Both the position numbers and the translations under genes were made by a program. DNA of 64,000 nt, taken from Linyphia triangularis. Taxonomy: Eukaryota > Arthropoda > Arachnida > Araneae > Linyphiidae. The DNA lies in assembly GCA_963978545.1 (NCBI GenBank), contig OZ021721.1, positions 108,349,366 to 108,413,365 of the forward strand. The letters are read 5' to 3'. Position 1 is the stretch's first letter, and the number at the start of each line of letters is the position of its first letter. Under the pieces are notes generated by a model. It was not told the origin of the DNA. It ran no database searches and was given only the letters and a program-made list of their open reading frames with translations. Of this stretch, positions 48,724-60,296 are shown in pieces.

Positions 48724-49240
48724 TTTTTTTCAAAGTGAAAGCTTTCTGTAATACATAATTATATAAAGAAAATTTTGTCTTCATAGAATTTTGATAGGTG
48801 AATTAAAAAAAATTAAAAAAATTCTCAAAGTTAAAATATTGAAAGTTTTGCTTTTTTTTTATGTTATCTTTTACGCCAAATGTCATATTTTAAAACAGAA
48901 TTAAAAAAATAAAATTCTGTGAAGACAAACTATTTAAAACTGTATAAATTAAATGCTCCAAAAATTTGAATAGCCAATTGTTAATGGTTCTGGAGATATA
49001 TTGATTTGAATAGGCAACATCTGTGAAAAACACTAGTGCTCCAAAAACGCACTTTAAGCAGACGCTTCAAGGTGTTACGCCCATTCGTGATGTTTAAAAT
49101 CACAGGTAATTTTGTGGCGTTCTAAACACCGGAGGAATAAGATAAAAACACCATTCTCTTCAGGAATGTATGAACTATTTTTTTAAATCAGAAAAAAAAT
49201 TTGGGATTTTTTAAGAAATTTTGGTACTGGACCCCCTTAA
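48507..49240 (-). mobile_element. TTAA-flanked DNA transposon, GGGGGTC family, copy 2
   Basis: It begins TTAAGGGGGTCCGGTACC (48507) and ends GGTACTGGACCCCCTTAA (49240), 734 bp, reversed relative to 3673-4401. The family C copy at 40313-40350 ('aaggtgttatacgaatctcc') gives an approximate empty site for 'aaggtgttcTTAA' ... 'TTAAcattcccacctcc'. A truncated duplicate of the left part is at 48008-48224. Confidence 0.88.
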
Positions 49241-49579
49241 CATTCCCACCTCCGATATTCCCGTAAAAATGATATAAAAGTTGAAAAACGAGTATCTTTA
49301 ACACAGAGTTCTCTTCCATTGATCATCGCTGAGCAACATCCGTTTTTCTCTTCTTCTCTTAGAGTGTATAGTAGTTTGCGAACAATGTGCAGCTTTATAT
49401 AGCTTTTGATTACCTTTCTAAAACACTGAATAACTCCCAATAATGAAATTTAATGAAAAATTTGGGTAATAATCAGTAAAGAGTCGGTTGGGGGAAAAAA
49501 TGCAGTATATTTACTCAATTTTTCTCAACCTAATCTGGAGGAGGAAGGGGGATCCCCTCGTTATGCCTATGACAACAAC

Positions 49580-50644
49580 AGCAACAACTTCATGTGAAAT
49601 CCAATCAAAAGTGCCCGTTAAGTAATTCTTAACAAGTTGTACCGATAGATGGCAGCATGACATAATTCCTAATATTTATGATGAAAGTATCTGAAAATAT
49701 ATAAAGGCCAGTCTTATAAATTTCCCAACAGTTATAAAACCATAATACATTTTTATCATAAATCGATGTATTTAACTTGTTATAGACTTTATATTGTTAT
49801 ACTCAATGACAATATTTGAATATGCAAATCCTTGACAATTTTAGCTCAATAATTTCTAAAATAAAATAAGAAATTTTCTAGAGCCATGCCAAAAAATAAA
49901 GTTTTACTTTACATAAAATCATAAGCAATTTAAGCTCATTAAATATTGATTTAAATTACTTAAAATTTGTTTGGTTATACTTATCATTTTTGGGTAATTT
50001 TCTGATATACTAATATAATTATGTAAGTGATGTTGGGGGGGGGGGGGACGGTTCAAAGCGCAATCCTCTGAAAGGAAGGGGTGGGGGGGGGAGGGATACA
50101 AATTTTACATGATTTTGCCTTTAAAATCACTAAAATATCTAAAAGTGAGGGAGCAACAGCAACAACAAAATCATTCTCTCAATAGGCCACTGTATATAGA
50201 TTATTCTTTCATAGTATTGTGATGGATATACTAATCGTTTTAAAAATCAGAAAAACTATATACACTATTTGCCTTTATTTTTAAGCCTTAAAGTATTGTT
50301 ACCGAAATTATTTTTACTAAAAAATTGCTACCAGTTGTCGTATGACTATATCAAGTTAATATACATTTTCTACATTAATGCTTACATTCATAAACCAAAT
50401 TATTTTTTTAAACAATATAAAAATATTTCCTACATTAAAAATGAACATTATAAGGTAATTGACTAAATTAAATTGTTATAATTCGTAGCTAAATATACAT
50501 CTTTGCTTATGTATAAAATCTTTCATTGAATTATTTTCAAAAATTATAGAAGAAATTACTAATTTAAGATTATTTTCCCTCAGAAGTAATTATTTTTTGA
50601 AATAGTTAACAATAACAAGTTGACTGATATTTGTTTTTGTATTA
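49580..50644. other. AT-rich non-coding DNA with G runs
   Basis: G runs of 14 or more near 50035-50048 and 50083-50091 flank 'acggttcaaagcgcaatcc'. These resemble the G-rich ends of the neighbouring hAT elements, but no paired end was found. Confidence 0.4.
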
Positions 50645-50652
50645 CCTAGATA

Positions 50653-53574
50653 CAGTGGCGGCTGGTGCAGGGGGCCAGGGGGGGCCTGGGCCCCCTCACT
50701 TTTTTGGACCCTGGCCCCACTTACATATATGCTTGTTAATATTGTTTTGTTGTGGGATTTTTTTAATATTTAAAAAAAAAAAAAAAGCTTTAAACTTATT
50801 TATTCTGTCATTAGACATTAACTATTGTGAAGGGAGCAGGGAGAGCTCTTGCAATAAACCCGAAAAAATGTTAATCAATCACAATCATTACTACAAAAAA
50901 GCGACCCTTCTCTTAAAGACTTAAAGATGCTAGTTTTCCTGGGGACAAAATGACCCTTCTTCGGACGACCTTGAATTTGAAACCGATAGGGCATATAAGA
51001 TTGCAACTTTCACGTGACATCCTGTTTTTCCAAAGCATAAATACAAAATTTCTAAAACATCCCTGATAACTCTGCTCTGGGGTGGACATCTCTGTAAAGG
51101 AATGGCCATTTTTTGTAGAGACGGCGATTGCACGTTGGTCCTCTAGTATGACGGTGCGAAAAAAGTGGCTACAATAAATATCCATTGCATTCATTTTCGC
51201 ACTTTGTTTTTCAAAATGTAAGAGTAAGATTTTCTCTGCAAATTGTTTTTATTTAGAAATTTAATTTTTTCCCGAAAAATGTTTGAGTATTTAAATGTCG
51301 TCCATACGATCGGAAGAAGTGATTTGTCTCACATTAATATTTGATATCCTATTAAACTATTAACGTAACTTACAATCCGATGCCATCAACGGAAGAATTT
51401 CTATACAGAGAATAAAAAACGTTCTTCTCTAAATAAGTGGCTCCACTAGAACTTAGCCATCGTATAATGCTATGTTAAAGTTAAAAGATAAACGTCACAG
51501 TTACAGAATTTTCAAAACTCCCCTCCCCCCTCTCCCTCTCTCCCAAATAATATGTAAAATGTAGATAAAGCAAACCTAGTTACTGTTACCAGAAAAAAAT
51601 TTCATGAGCGTTTAGTAAAGAATCTGAGTCATGAACCTACAATGAACCTTTAAAAAGCAAAATGATACAAGCAATTTGAAATTGTCAAATAAAATTTGGG
51701 CATTCTTAAAATTGAAGAAACGATGTTTATTCTTAACTCAGGTAGGATCCAATTCTCAAAATAAATTTTTGAATTAAATAAAATATTAAAATTTGAAGCG
51801 AGTTCCATGTTTGCTCAACTTCTTTTCAAAATATCAAGAATCATGGTAAAATACCTATTTTCAACTATCGCTATGTCAAAACTCATTGACCAGAGGCAAT
51901 ATATTCAATTCGCATGTGAAATGTCGTCGAATCGAGCCCCATCGGATGTTTTGCAGGTTGGTTTCAATGTAAGTAGACATCTCAAATTTGAGATGCATAT
52001 GCAATGCATTTTTCAAGTAATTATTCATCCTCAAATCAAGTAATTATTCATTTTTTCATGAATTTAAATTAAAACTGTTGAACTGGTCAATATAACAATA
52101 CCTTTGACTTTGGTTGCAAATTTATATTGCCCATTCTAAGTTAATGGCATTTTTCATTAGTTCTAATGTTAAGCCAAAATTATTTTGCATGAATTGACTC
52201 ATAAAATATCATTTACTTGAATATTAGGAGCAATACCGATGTCTTTAAAAGGATTTATTTAAATTATTTTAAAATATTATAAAATTATTTATTTAAGTAT
52301 TTACTCTAAAGTAACGAAAAGTGAAATTGTTGCTGTCGGCATTTTTTTTTTCTTGTTTCTTTTTTCTATGATTCATGTAATATTTGATGAAAAATTTTCC
52401 TCTGTGATTTCTACAGAATTTTTAACCACGGTTTTGACTTTATTTTTTTTATAACTCTTCCCTAACTCTTTGTTTTCTTTTTCTTAAATACAGAATAGAA
52501 ATTGAGTGACATCGGTTTTCATACTTTAACTTATTTTTTTGTGATTAGTATTTTAATTTATTATTATGTCAAACAAAATAAAAAAGCTTTTGCTTCCTAC
52601 ACTCTTGGTATCTAATCCAGCCACCTGTATTGTACATAAAATGTTTTATACTGTTGAAATTATTGGTAACTTTTCTTATATTAAAAAAGTTTTATCTTCA
52701 AAGCTGTTTAGCTTTTACACTTCGTCCAATCGACATGAGTTCATTTTAATGTGTTCTCTATTCTTAATTTAATAAAATTATTAATTATAACATGCTTTTC
52801 ATTATATGATTAGGAGTAACTATTTATATTTAACGGGGGGGGGGGGGAGCAAAAAGGTAAACTTTAACACTCTTTTTTTTTTTTTTTTTTTTATAATTTA
52901 ATTTTTTTTTTTTAAATCTTACAGTGAGTCCCGATAATATTGTACTTATGGCTGTTCCTAATCACTGACCACTGGTCATTGAGATAGCGTCCAGCTCTTG
53001 GTAGGCTTCCCGGAAGACCAGAAGATCCTTAAAATAATCTCCATAAATAAAAAATTTAAACCCTCAAACGCATAGACAGTATCAAGGGGGTGCAGATCGC
53101 ATACAAAAGGGTGCAAAGCGGCTACAGCTTCAAATCAGGAATTTTCAATCTTGAATGAGTATCGGATTTCTTACGGAACAATTTATAAATGGATATGCCG
53201 TAATTTTACGTTCAATTGAATAATTTGAGGCCTGTACTTTACTTTTTTGCCTAGGAATTCTTCGCTTCATTTTTAATTTTCAAAAGCAAAAGGTGCAAGT
53301 ACATTCACGTCCTGACGTCGTCCATTCTCAAACGAAACATCGCGTCGTTTTCGTAATAATAATTCCTTTTATTGAAATATTTACTTTATCAGATATCAGT
53401 ATGCTTAGATAATTTAACTGTTTAATATTGTTGTCTTTTCCCATATATATTTAAGTAACATTTACAAAATTACATGAAATTCATGTGTCTTGATATTTGC
53501 ATGTTTCCTTCCCCCCATGACATGCAATTGTTAATTTGGGCCCCCTCACTTTTAATACCCACGAGCCGCCACTG
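50653..53574. mobile_element. hAT element, 2.9 kb, CAGTGGCGGCT ends, 8-bp TSD
   Basis: The left end is CAGTGGCGGCTGGTG followed by GGGCCCCCTCACTTTT, and the right end GGGCCCCCTCACTTTT-type text followed by CGAGCCGCCACTG. The outer 11 bases are inverted with one or two mismatches, while the GGGCCCCCTCACTTTT block is in direct orientation at both ends. The 8-bp flanks cctagata at 50645-50652 and 53575-53582 are identical, diagnostic of hAT insertion. The interior has several short frames (50913-51194 minus, 51807-52043 plus, 52566-52772 plus) but no hAT dimerisation motif that I can recognise, so it is called non-autonomous with interior DNA of unknown origin. Confidence 0.9.
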
Positions 53575-53582
53575 CCTAGATA

Positions 53583-55129
53583 TATAACAATAATAATGAA
53601 ACTTGTTCTAGTTTCCCATTTTCAACTATTACATGACTGATCATCAGGTTTTTTTCTTTTTCTTTTTTGGAAATTGCTAATTCCATCTTTATCTAACTAC
53701 AAAATGTATTAAATGTGTACCCAGTGTATCAAAAATAATGTTATTCAATTATAGTAATGTAGTAATGAGTCTTCAACAGATGGCGCCACTAAATTAAGAG
53801 TGATCACTCTGACATATACGACTTTAATTTGTCGTCTATAACAAAGGCATACTGCCACTTTTTATACTAATTTAATCATTTAAACATTTTAAATTTCAAA
53901 GAACTATTAAAGATCTTTGTTGTTTCTCAAGCATGAGTTCGATTTTTGCTTAGAAAATGCATTCTTAAATACTTAAACTAAAAAGATCCATGCGTTACTT
54001 TCGTTTTCAACTTTTGTTAAATAGTTTCAAAATTGTTGTCATTAGAAATACTCAATTAATGTTTTATCTAAAATTCAAAGAAAGCTCAATAAAAATTTTA
54101 TGCGTTTTTGTTTTGACTTATATCTTGTTTGGGAATTTATTGAATGAGCAACATATACGTCAGAATAGCAATTATTTCTAAAAATGAAACGTCACATATT
54201 TCTGATTATTAAAAAAATCAAAAAAAATCAAGGAATATAAGTTTTAATTTCAGATTATATGAAATAATATGTATTAATTATTTAATCAATCCAAAATTTC
54301 CATCAATTGTATTTAAGTTCATTCGTCAAAGTATAACCCCATCGAAAATAACTTTTTAACTATACAAATTTCATTTATGAAAGCTGTTTTGTTACAAAAT
54401 GAGGTTTTTAAAGCTATGTTGCATTAATCTATGAAAAAAATCGGTTTTCTAGAAGTTACGAAACATTTTTCTTAAATATCTGAAACAGCTACTTTGTCAG
54501 CAATTGTCATAGGCCCCTTAATGTGCTTTTAAACTTTTTTAATTGATTTTTATTATAATTTCCTCTAGATTTTAGTAGAATTTAGTTTAATGTATGAATG
54601 TTTTACAAGAGCAAAATTGTTTTTCCACTTTAGTGTTAAAATAGTAAAATGAAATTAATAGCAACATTTTTTAAACTTTTCTTTTGAAAGTAGATGGCAG
54701 CACGACAGCAGATAGTTAAATACGAAACATTTTGCCCATTAGGCTTATATTAATCCATCCTTGTTATTAAGCCTATATTATGGTAAAAAAAACAAGTTAT
54801 ATACTAGTTTTAATTTGACTGAATATTCATGAGAATTAAAATGTAAAATACTAAATTACAAGATATTCAATATTTGGTATATAATTAAAATAATTTAGCC
54901 ATAAATGCATTATAGGCTTAGGGTGAAAAGTTCTAACTCCAATTTGACAAAGTCTTCAGAACAGGCGAGTAAAAAAATTTCTAAATGGAAATTCAAACAT
55001 CAACTTTGTGTTTTTATTAATTGATATGTTTTTCATTCTTTTTCCCAAAGATATCAAAAAATTATGTTAGAGTCCCTTTTTCACTTTAAACTGACAATTT
55101 TACAATACATGCAAGTTTTAAGAGGTAAT
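53583..55129. other. AT-rich non-coding DNA
   Basis: Short words 'cagatggcgcc' (53778) and 'gtagatggcagcac' (54691) recall phrases elsewhere in the window (31140, 49645) but no element can be delimited. No gene is supported. Confidence 0.4.
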
Positions 55130-55550
55130 AATATAGTAAGGATCATTTCCTATATCCGTCGCTATGTTATAATCTTTTATCCCAGTGCATTTAGAAACTA
55201 GTTTCTATGAAACCTTGAAATTTGGTGAGTTGGTGCGAAAATAATCACTTAATGAAATGACATAAATTAAAAACTCGAAAATAGCGTCTGATTTATTTTA
55301 TTTTATATTTGAAATCCTTAAGTCAGTGCATATGCAGGGGCTTCACCTGGTTTTGTTCTTTGCTATTTGAATTTTCATTTTAAATAGATAGACATTAAAT
55401 GAAAACATTTTGGTTTATTTCCTTAAGTGATCATTTTCGTACCTAGTCACCGAATTTCATTGTTTTTATAAATTAGTTTCTAAATATACTGGGCTAGAAG
55501 ATAGTAACAAATCTAGTATAGGGAATGATCTTTACTAGGACTTCCTCTTG
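55130..55550. mobile_element. Partial family D element without nested insertions
   Basis: 'cccagtgcatttagaaacta', 'gaaatgacataaattaaaa', 'aatagcgtct', 'gtgcatatgcag', 'gatagacattaaatgaaaac' follow in the same order as in 25440-26690. It has neither the SINE nor the hAT insert, so it documents the pre-insertion state of that element. Its right part merges into the 266-bp array. Confidence 0.8.
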
Positions 55551-57310
55551 ATATCAAAACCACAATTGAATTCGTTTATGAATCTGAAAATTTTACTCAG
55601 TGGAAAAACTTACATTCTTAACAAGGTACGTTGCTCTTACGTCTTGTGTCCCTGGGAAATAGAAATGTATTGTACATGTAAAATTGGGATTACACGTTTC
55701 ATTTCATACCTAGTCAACGAATTTCATTGTTTTTACAAAGTAGTTTCTAAATATACTGGGCTAAAAGATAGTAACAAATCTAGTATAGGGAATGATCTTT
55801 ACTAGGACTTCTTCTTGATATCAAAACCACAATTGAATTCGTTTATGAATCTGAAAATTTTACTGAGTGAAAAACTTACATTCTTAACAAGGTACGTTGC
55901 TCTTACGTCTTGTGTCCCTGGGAAATAGAAATGTATTGTACTTGTAAAATTGGGATTACAAGTTTCATTTCGTATCTAGTCACCGAATTTCATTGTTTTT
56001 ACAAAGTAGTTTCTAAATATACTGGGCTAGAAGAAAATTAAAAATCTAGTATAGGGAATGATCTTTACATGGACTTCCTCTTGATATCAAAACCCCAATA
56101 AAATTCGTTTATGAATCGGAAAATTTTACTGAATGAAAAACTTACTTTCTTAACAAGGTACGTTGCTCTTACGTCTTGTGTCGTTGGGAAATAGAAATGT
56201 ATTGTACATGTAAAATTGGGATTACAAGTTTCATTTCGTATCTAGTCACCGAATTTCATTGTTTTTACAAAGTAGTTTCTAAATATACTGGGCTAAAAGA
56301 TAGTAACAAATCCAGTATAGGGAATGATCTTTACTAGGACTTCCTCTTGATATCAAAACCCCAATAGAATTCGTTTATGAATCGGAAAATTTTATTGAAT
56401 GAAAAACTTACTTTCTTAACAAGGTACGTTGCTCTTACGTCTTGTGTCGTTGGGAAATAGAAATGTATTGTACATGTAAAATTGGGATTACACGTTTAAT
56501 TTCGTACCTAGTCACCGAATTTCATTGTTTTTACAAAGTAGTTTCTAAATATACTAGGCTAAAAGATAGTAACAAATCTAGTATAGGGAATGATCTTTAC
56601 TAGGACTTCCTCTTGATATCAAAACCACAATTGAATTCGTTTATGAATCTGAAAATTTTACTCAGTGGAAAAACTTACATTCTTAACAAGGTACGTTGCT
56701 CTTACATCTTGTGTCACTGGGAAATAGAAATGTATTGTACCTGTAAAATTGGGATTACACGTTTCATTTCGTATCTAGTCACCGAATTACATTGTTTTTA
56801 CAAAGTAGTTTCAAAATATACTGGGCTAAAAGATAGTAACAAATCTAGTATAGGGAATGATCTTTACTAGGACTTCCTCTTGATATCAAAACCACAATTG
56901 AATTCGTTTATGAATCTGAAAATTTTACTGAGTGGAAAAACTTACATTCTTAACAAGGTACGTTGCTCTTACGTCTCGTGTCACTGGGAAAGAGAAATGT
57001 ATTGTACTTGTAAAATTGGGATAACACGTTTCATTTCGTACCTAGTCAACGAATTTCATTGTTTTTACAAAGTAGTTTCTAAATATACTGGGCTAGAAGA
57101 TAATTAAATATCTAGTATAGGGAATGATCTTTACTAGAACTTCCTCTTGATATTAAAACCCCAATAGAATTCGTTTATGAATCTGAAAATTTTACTGAGT
57201 GAAAAAACTTACATTCTTAACAAGGTACGTTGCTTTTACGTCTTGTGTCGTTGGGAAATAGAAATGTATTGTACTTGTAAAATTGGGATTACACGTTTAA
57301 TTTATAAGGC
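55438..57310. repeat. 266-bp satellite, seven units, derived from family D
   Basis: 'gatatcaaaacc' marks units at 55552, 55819, 56085, 56351, 56617, 56884 and 57151 (spacings 266-267). Each unit ends with the family D subterminal segment ('ctaaatatactgggcta', 'agtatagggaatgatcttt') joined to ~150 bp not seen in the 24.7-kb copy. Frames of 61-85 codons starting at 'MISKPQLNSFMNL' recur, but 266 is not a multiple of three and some units are broken, so a gene is unlikely. Confidence 0.94.
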
Positions 57311-57489
57311 ATCAAAAACTAGAATCAAATTTCGTATAGTAGTAATAAACCATTTGCCATAAAGTCAGCATTTTCTTCCCTTCTGAATAGTTTAAATTGT
57401 GAACTCAATAAATTGAATTTAAATGAAATTTATGGTAAAGCTGTCAGAACTGAATTTCGTTCCTTCGTAGTGATTCTGCCAATTTGTAA

Positions 57490-57660
57490 TACAGTTAAAC
57501 CCTGTTAACACGAAGTTGATGGGGAATTGTTCGCGTTAATCGAATTTCATGTTAAAAGACTAAATTAAAGTTAAGTTTCAAGTACGGAGAACTGCTTTTA
57601 CTTCGCGTTAAACGGGATTTCATGTTAAGCGATTTCGCTTTAACGGGGTTTGACTTTATA
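57490..57660. mobile_element. Small TA-flanked MITE with AAACCC(C)GTTAA ends
   Basis: The left end is TACAGTTAAACCCTGTTAAC and the right end GTTTAACGCGAA ... TTTAACGGGGTTTGACTTTA. Internal 'cgcgttaa' and 'atttcatgttaa' words occur on both arms, so the whole ~170 bp can fold back. The ends look like pogo/Tc1-type CAGTCAAACCCCG MITEs. The TA at the left is clear and the right limit is uncertain by a few bases. Confidence 0.7.
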
Positions 57661-58059
57661 ACTTCTGAATTCTTATACTTTGAGGTTTGAAAGATAATCT
57701 AAAATCAATTAATAAACAAAAATGAATAGTTGTGCTTATGAATACACCCAAATTTTAATTATTAAAAATATAATATAAAGAAGTCAAAATATAAAAAAGT
57801 TTAATTTCTTTCAAGTATAAATATTTTAATTAGATTTAATCAGTTCGTCATAGAACATAAGCCAAGATGTTAGTACAACTTACTTTTTGCCGTACTATAT
57901 AAACGTCAATTTTACGTGAAGTCATAAATATTTCAGCAATAAATTATTCAATTTTTTTTTAATTATACTTTATTACTACTATAAATTATGCTTGTTATAT
58001 CCTTAACACAAATACAATTTGCATATTGTTGTATCAATAGTAAAAATATCTGTATTGAT
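57661..58059. other. AT-rich non-coding DNA
   Basis: No feature is visible before the minisatellites. Confidence 0.45.
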
Positions 58060-58285
58060 AAATAATATTTGTAATACTATCAATACAAATTATATTTTTC
58101 TTTCAATGCCAATTATATTTGTGTTAAAAATAAAATAATTATTTGTATTACTAATGAAAATTCTATTTGGATAATCAATACAAATTACATTTAGATTATC
58201 AAAGCAAATTTCATTTGGATGATCAATACAAATTATAATTTTGTAATCAATACAAAAATTAACTTCATCATCAATATAAATTATT
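58060..58285. repeat. Degenerate ~28-bp repeat of 'atcaatacaaatta'
   Basis: At least seven variants of 'atcaatacaaattacatttggat' type sequence occur one after another, spaced 26-30 bp, with many substitutions. Confidence 0.65.
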
Positions 58286-58344
58286 TAAAATTTATTATTT
58301 AAATTTTTTTTATCTGTTTGATTAAATATTATGATTGTATAATT

Positions 58345-58500
58345 GAAAAAATTATATTTTCTTCTGTAAGATACTACTACTTGTATTGTATTACAAATTA
58401 CATTTTCTTCTGTAAGAAACTACTACTTGTATTGTCTTTACAAATTACATTTTCTTCTGTAAGAAACTACTACTTGTATTGTCTTTACAAATTACATTTC
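58345..58500. repeat. 47-bp tandem repeat, about 3.3 units
   Basis: 'attttcttctgtaag' followed by 'aaactactacttgtattgt' recurs at 58354, 58401 and 58448. The last unit is cut after 'caaattacattt'. The short frame with repeated peptide over it is incidental. Confidence 0.9.
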
Positions 58501-58980
58501 TGTGTGTGTATTATCAATTTAATTATGTTTCTATTATCAATGTAAATTCATTCAAATTTAATCGTTCATCAAATGTAAATTATATTTATATGCTCTTATA
58601 CATAGTGTGAGGTGTTGGCTTGTCTATTGAAAAGGTGGACATTTGTTTATTTAGGGGCTGGCTGACAGTGTTTTCTTGAGAAATAAATAAAAAAGTAACT
58701 ATGTGTGTTTGGTGGTACTTGATTTTGGCTTCAATAGGTGTGAAAAATAAATTGCAATTGACAAAATAATAAAATAATAATGCAGAAAGGTTTGACATTT
58801 TCTAGTCCTTAGTTTTTTTTATTAGTTATAAAATTAGCAGTAATTAAGCGTGAAATTTTTTTATTTGTAAATTGTCCATTTTTTTTTTCTTTTTTTTTTT
58901 TTTATAAATATTGAAAGTATTATAATCTGATTTTATTACCGTTTGAAAAATACTGGAAATCATTTATACAATATTAATTA

Positions 58981-59029
<49 letters not shown>

Positions 59030-59640
59030 ACATGAATATTGAAATTAATTTTTTTTTTTTTATTTTATTTTATTTGTACACACAAATCAGCTACGTGATA
59101 CTACATTTTATAACTGATTGTGATTGTTAATGACAACAGTCAAGTCTGGTTTTGGGATGATTGTGAACAAAAATAAAAATGTCAGAGCCCTCTAGTATTC
59201 AAAAAAATTTCTACAATGATGTTTTAGAGAATTGTCTAAAAATATATCGGTCATATTGTAGTTAATATCAAACTTTGAAAAACTTTTCAGAAACTTACAT
59301 ATATTTCCAAACTGTTATGGTAACATAAATAATGTCTAAAAAAGGCAGATATATATACATAAAGAAAGTTTTATGATTACCAATCAAATAATTCATAAAA
59401 TAGTCCCTACTGTACGAAAATAAAACCATTTTTAAATACTCTAAACTGTCTTGGGCTAATTAAGTATTGTAAATAGTTTTAAATGTTAAAAGAGTGCTGT
59501 CTTAAAATGCCTGTTTTTGTGTTTTAAATCACATAAAAATAAACACTCTCTAGATCATTCATGTATGGAATTCACCGTATGATGTTTTAAATCCCCCCCC
59601 CCACCCGGCCAACCCCGTTCAGTGTCTTCTCTCTCTCTAC
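58501..59640. other. AT-rich DNA with poly(A) and poly(T) tracts
   Basis: An A run of about 41 lies at 58987-59027, and T runs lie at 58880-58905 and 59049-59060. No retroposon body could be assigned upstream of the A run. Confidence 0.5.
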
Positions 59641-59905
59641 AAGTGCTTTCCTTACAGTAAAACAGTTATAGTGGATAAACCAACACTCAAGAAGCATTTC
59701 TTACAGCAAGATAGTTAGTGGTTGGTTGTATTCAGATTATCTGGCACCGTCAGCAACACGAGGGCTATAAGATAGTTAGTGGATAAACCAACATTCAAGA
59801 AGCGTTTCTTTCAGCAAGACAGTTATAGTGGATAAACCAACATTCAAGAAGCGTTTCTTAAAGCAAGACAGTTATAGTGGATAAAGCAACACTCAATTAG
59901 CTTTT
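59641..59905. repeat. 49-bp tandem repeat, about 4.5 units, interrupted by a SINE fragment
   Basis: 'gtggataaaccaaca' recurs at 59671, 59779, 59828 and 59877. Subtracting the 61 bp of SINE plus duplication gives spacings of 47, 49 and 49 bp. Units contain 'tcaagaagc.tttctta.agcaaga.agtta'. Confidence 0.9.
59722..59770 (-). mobile_element. 5'-truncated SINE, 49 bp, 12-bp TSD
   Basis: TTGGTTGTATTCAGATTATC to AGGGCTATAA is the last 49 bp of the main SINE family. Direct repeats gatagttagtgg at 59710-59721 and 59771-59782 are perfect. The tRNA-like head and its promoter are missing. The host DNA is a 49-bp minisatellite whose other units give the uninterrupted sequence. Confidence 0.9.
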
Positions 59906-60276
59906 CCCCCCAACTGGCTTAAAATATTTATTTTTCTAATAAAATAATTTTTAAAAAATTACATGTTGAAATATTTTTAAGTTAGTGAATTTTGCTGGGA
60001 TATATTCAAAAACATGGATTTTATTAAACTTTAAATTCAGTTAAAGCAGGATGTTTGGCAGTTGGATTTTTATTTAAAAATTACACTGTCTTAACATAAT
60101 TTGAAACATTATTTTAAAAAATATGTGTTTGATATTTAACTGGTATTTGGCAGGAAGTGAGATGTTGTATTCTTGTTCTCATCAAATACTTGTGAATCGT
60201 CAATTTTAAACCTTAAAGACAATATAAATAATACATAAAAAAAATTGAGCGGGAAACTAACGCCTTAAAAACCAAA
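59906..60276. other. AT-rich non-coding DNA
   Basis: Nothing supported. Confidence 0.45.
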
Positions 60277-60296
60277 ATATAAAAGGAATTCTATTT

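Larger units (their letters stand above)
47672..49440 (+). repeat. Dispersed repeat family C, copy 2, interrupted
   Basis: 'actttcaattac', 'cataggataatgagagtat', 'acgtggtcagcataactctc' and 'attgacctacgatgttcaaat' parallel copy 1. After the TTAA element it resumes at 49241 with 'ccgatattcccgtaaaaatg' and 'gttgaaaaacgagtatc', again matching copy 1 at about 40340-40390. Confidence 0.8.
47251..49571. mobile_element. hAT-like element (CATAGGCGTAAC ends) with nested and duplicated content
   Basis: The left end is CATAGGCGTAACTAGG plus a G run, and the right end CCTCGTTATGCCTATG preceded by a G-rich stretch. The flanks acaacaac at 47243-47250 and 49572-49579 are identical 8-mers, as expected for hAT, although the word is low-complexity. 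The 2321-bp interior holds a family C copy, a TTAA element and a ~463-bp duplicated block. No transposase is visible, so it is non-autonomous or heavily rearranged. Confidence 0.78.

Noticed and set aside
55548..57362. Repeated 'MISKPQLNSF' frames as a small gene family
   Set aside because: They follow the 266-bp satellite period, are broken in several units and partly translate transposon subterminal sequence.
58987..59027. Poly(A) tail of a processed pseudogene or LINE
   Set aside because: No recognisable body or flanking direct repeats were found next to the A run.
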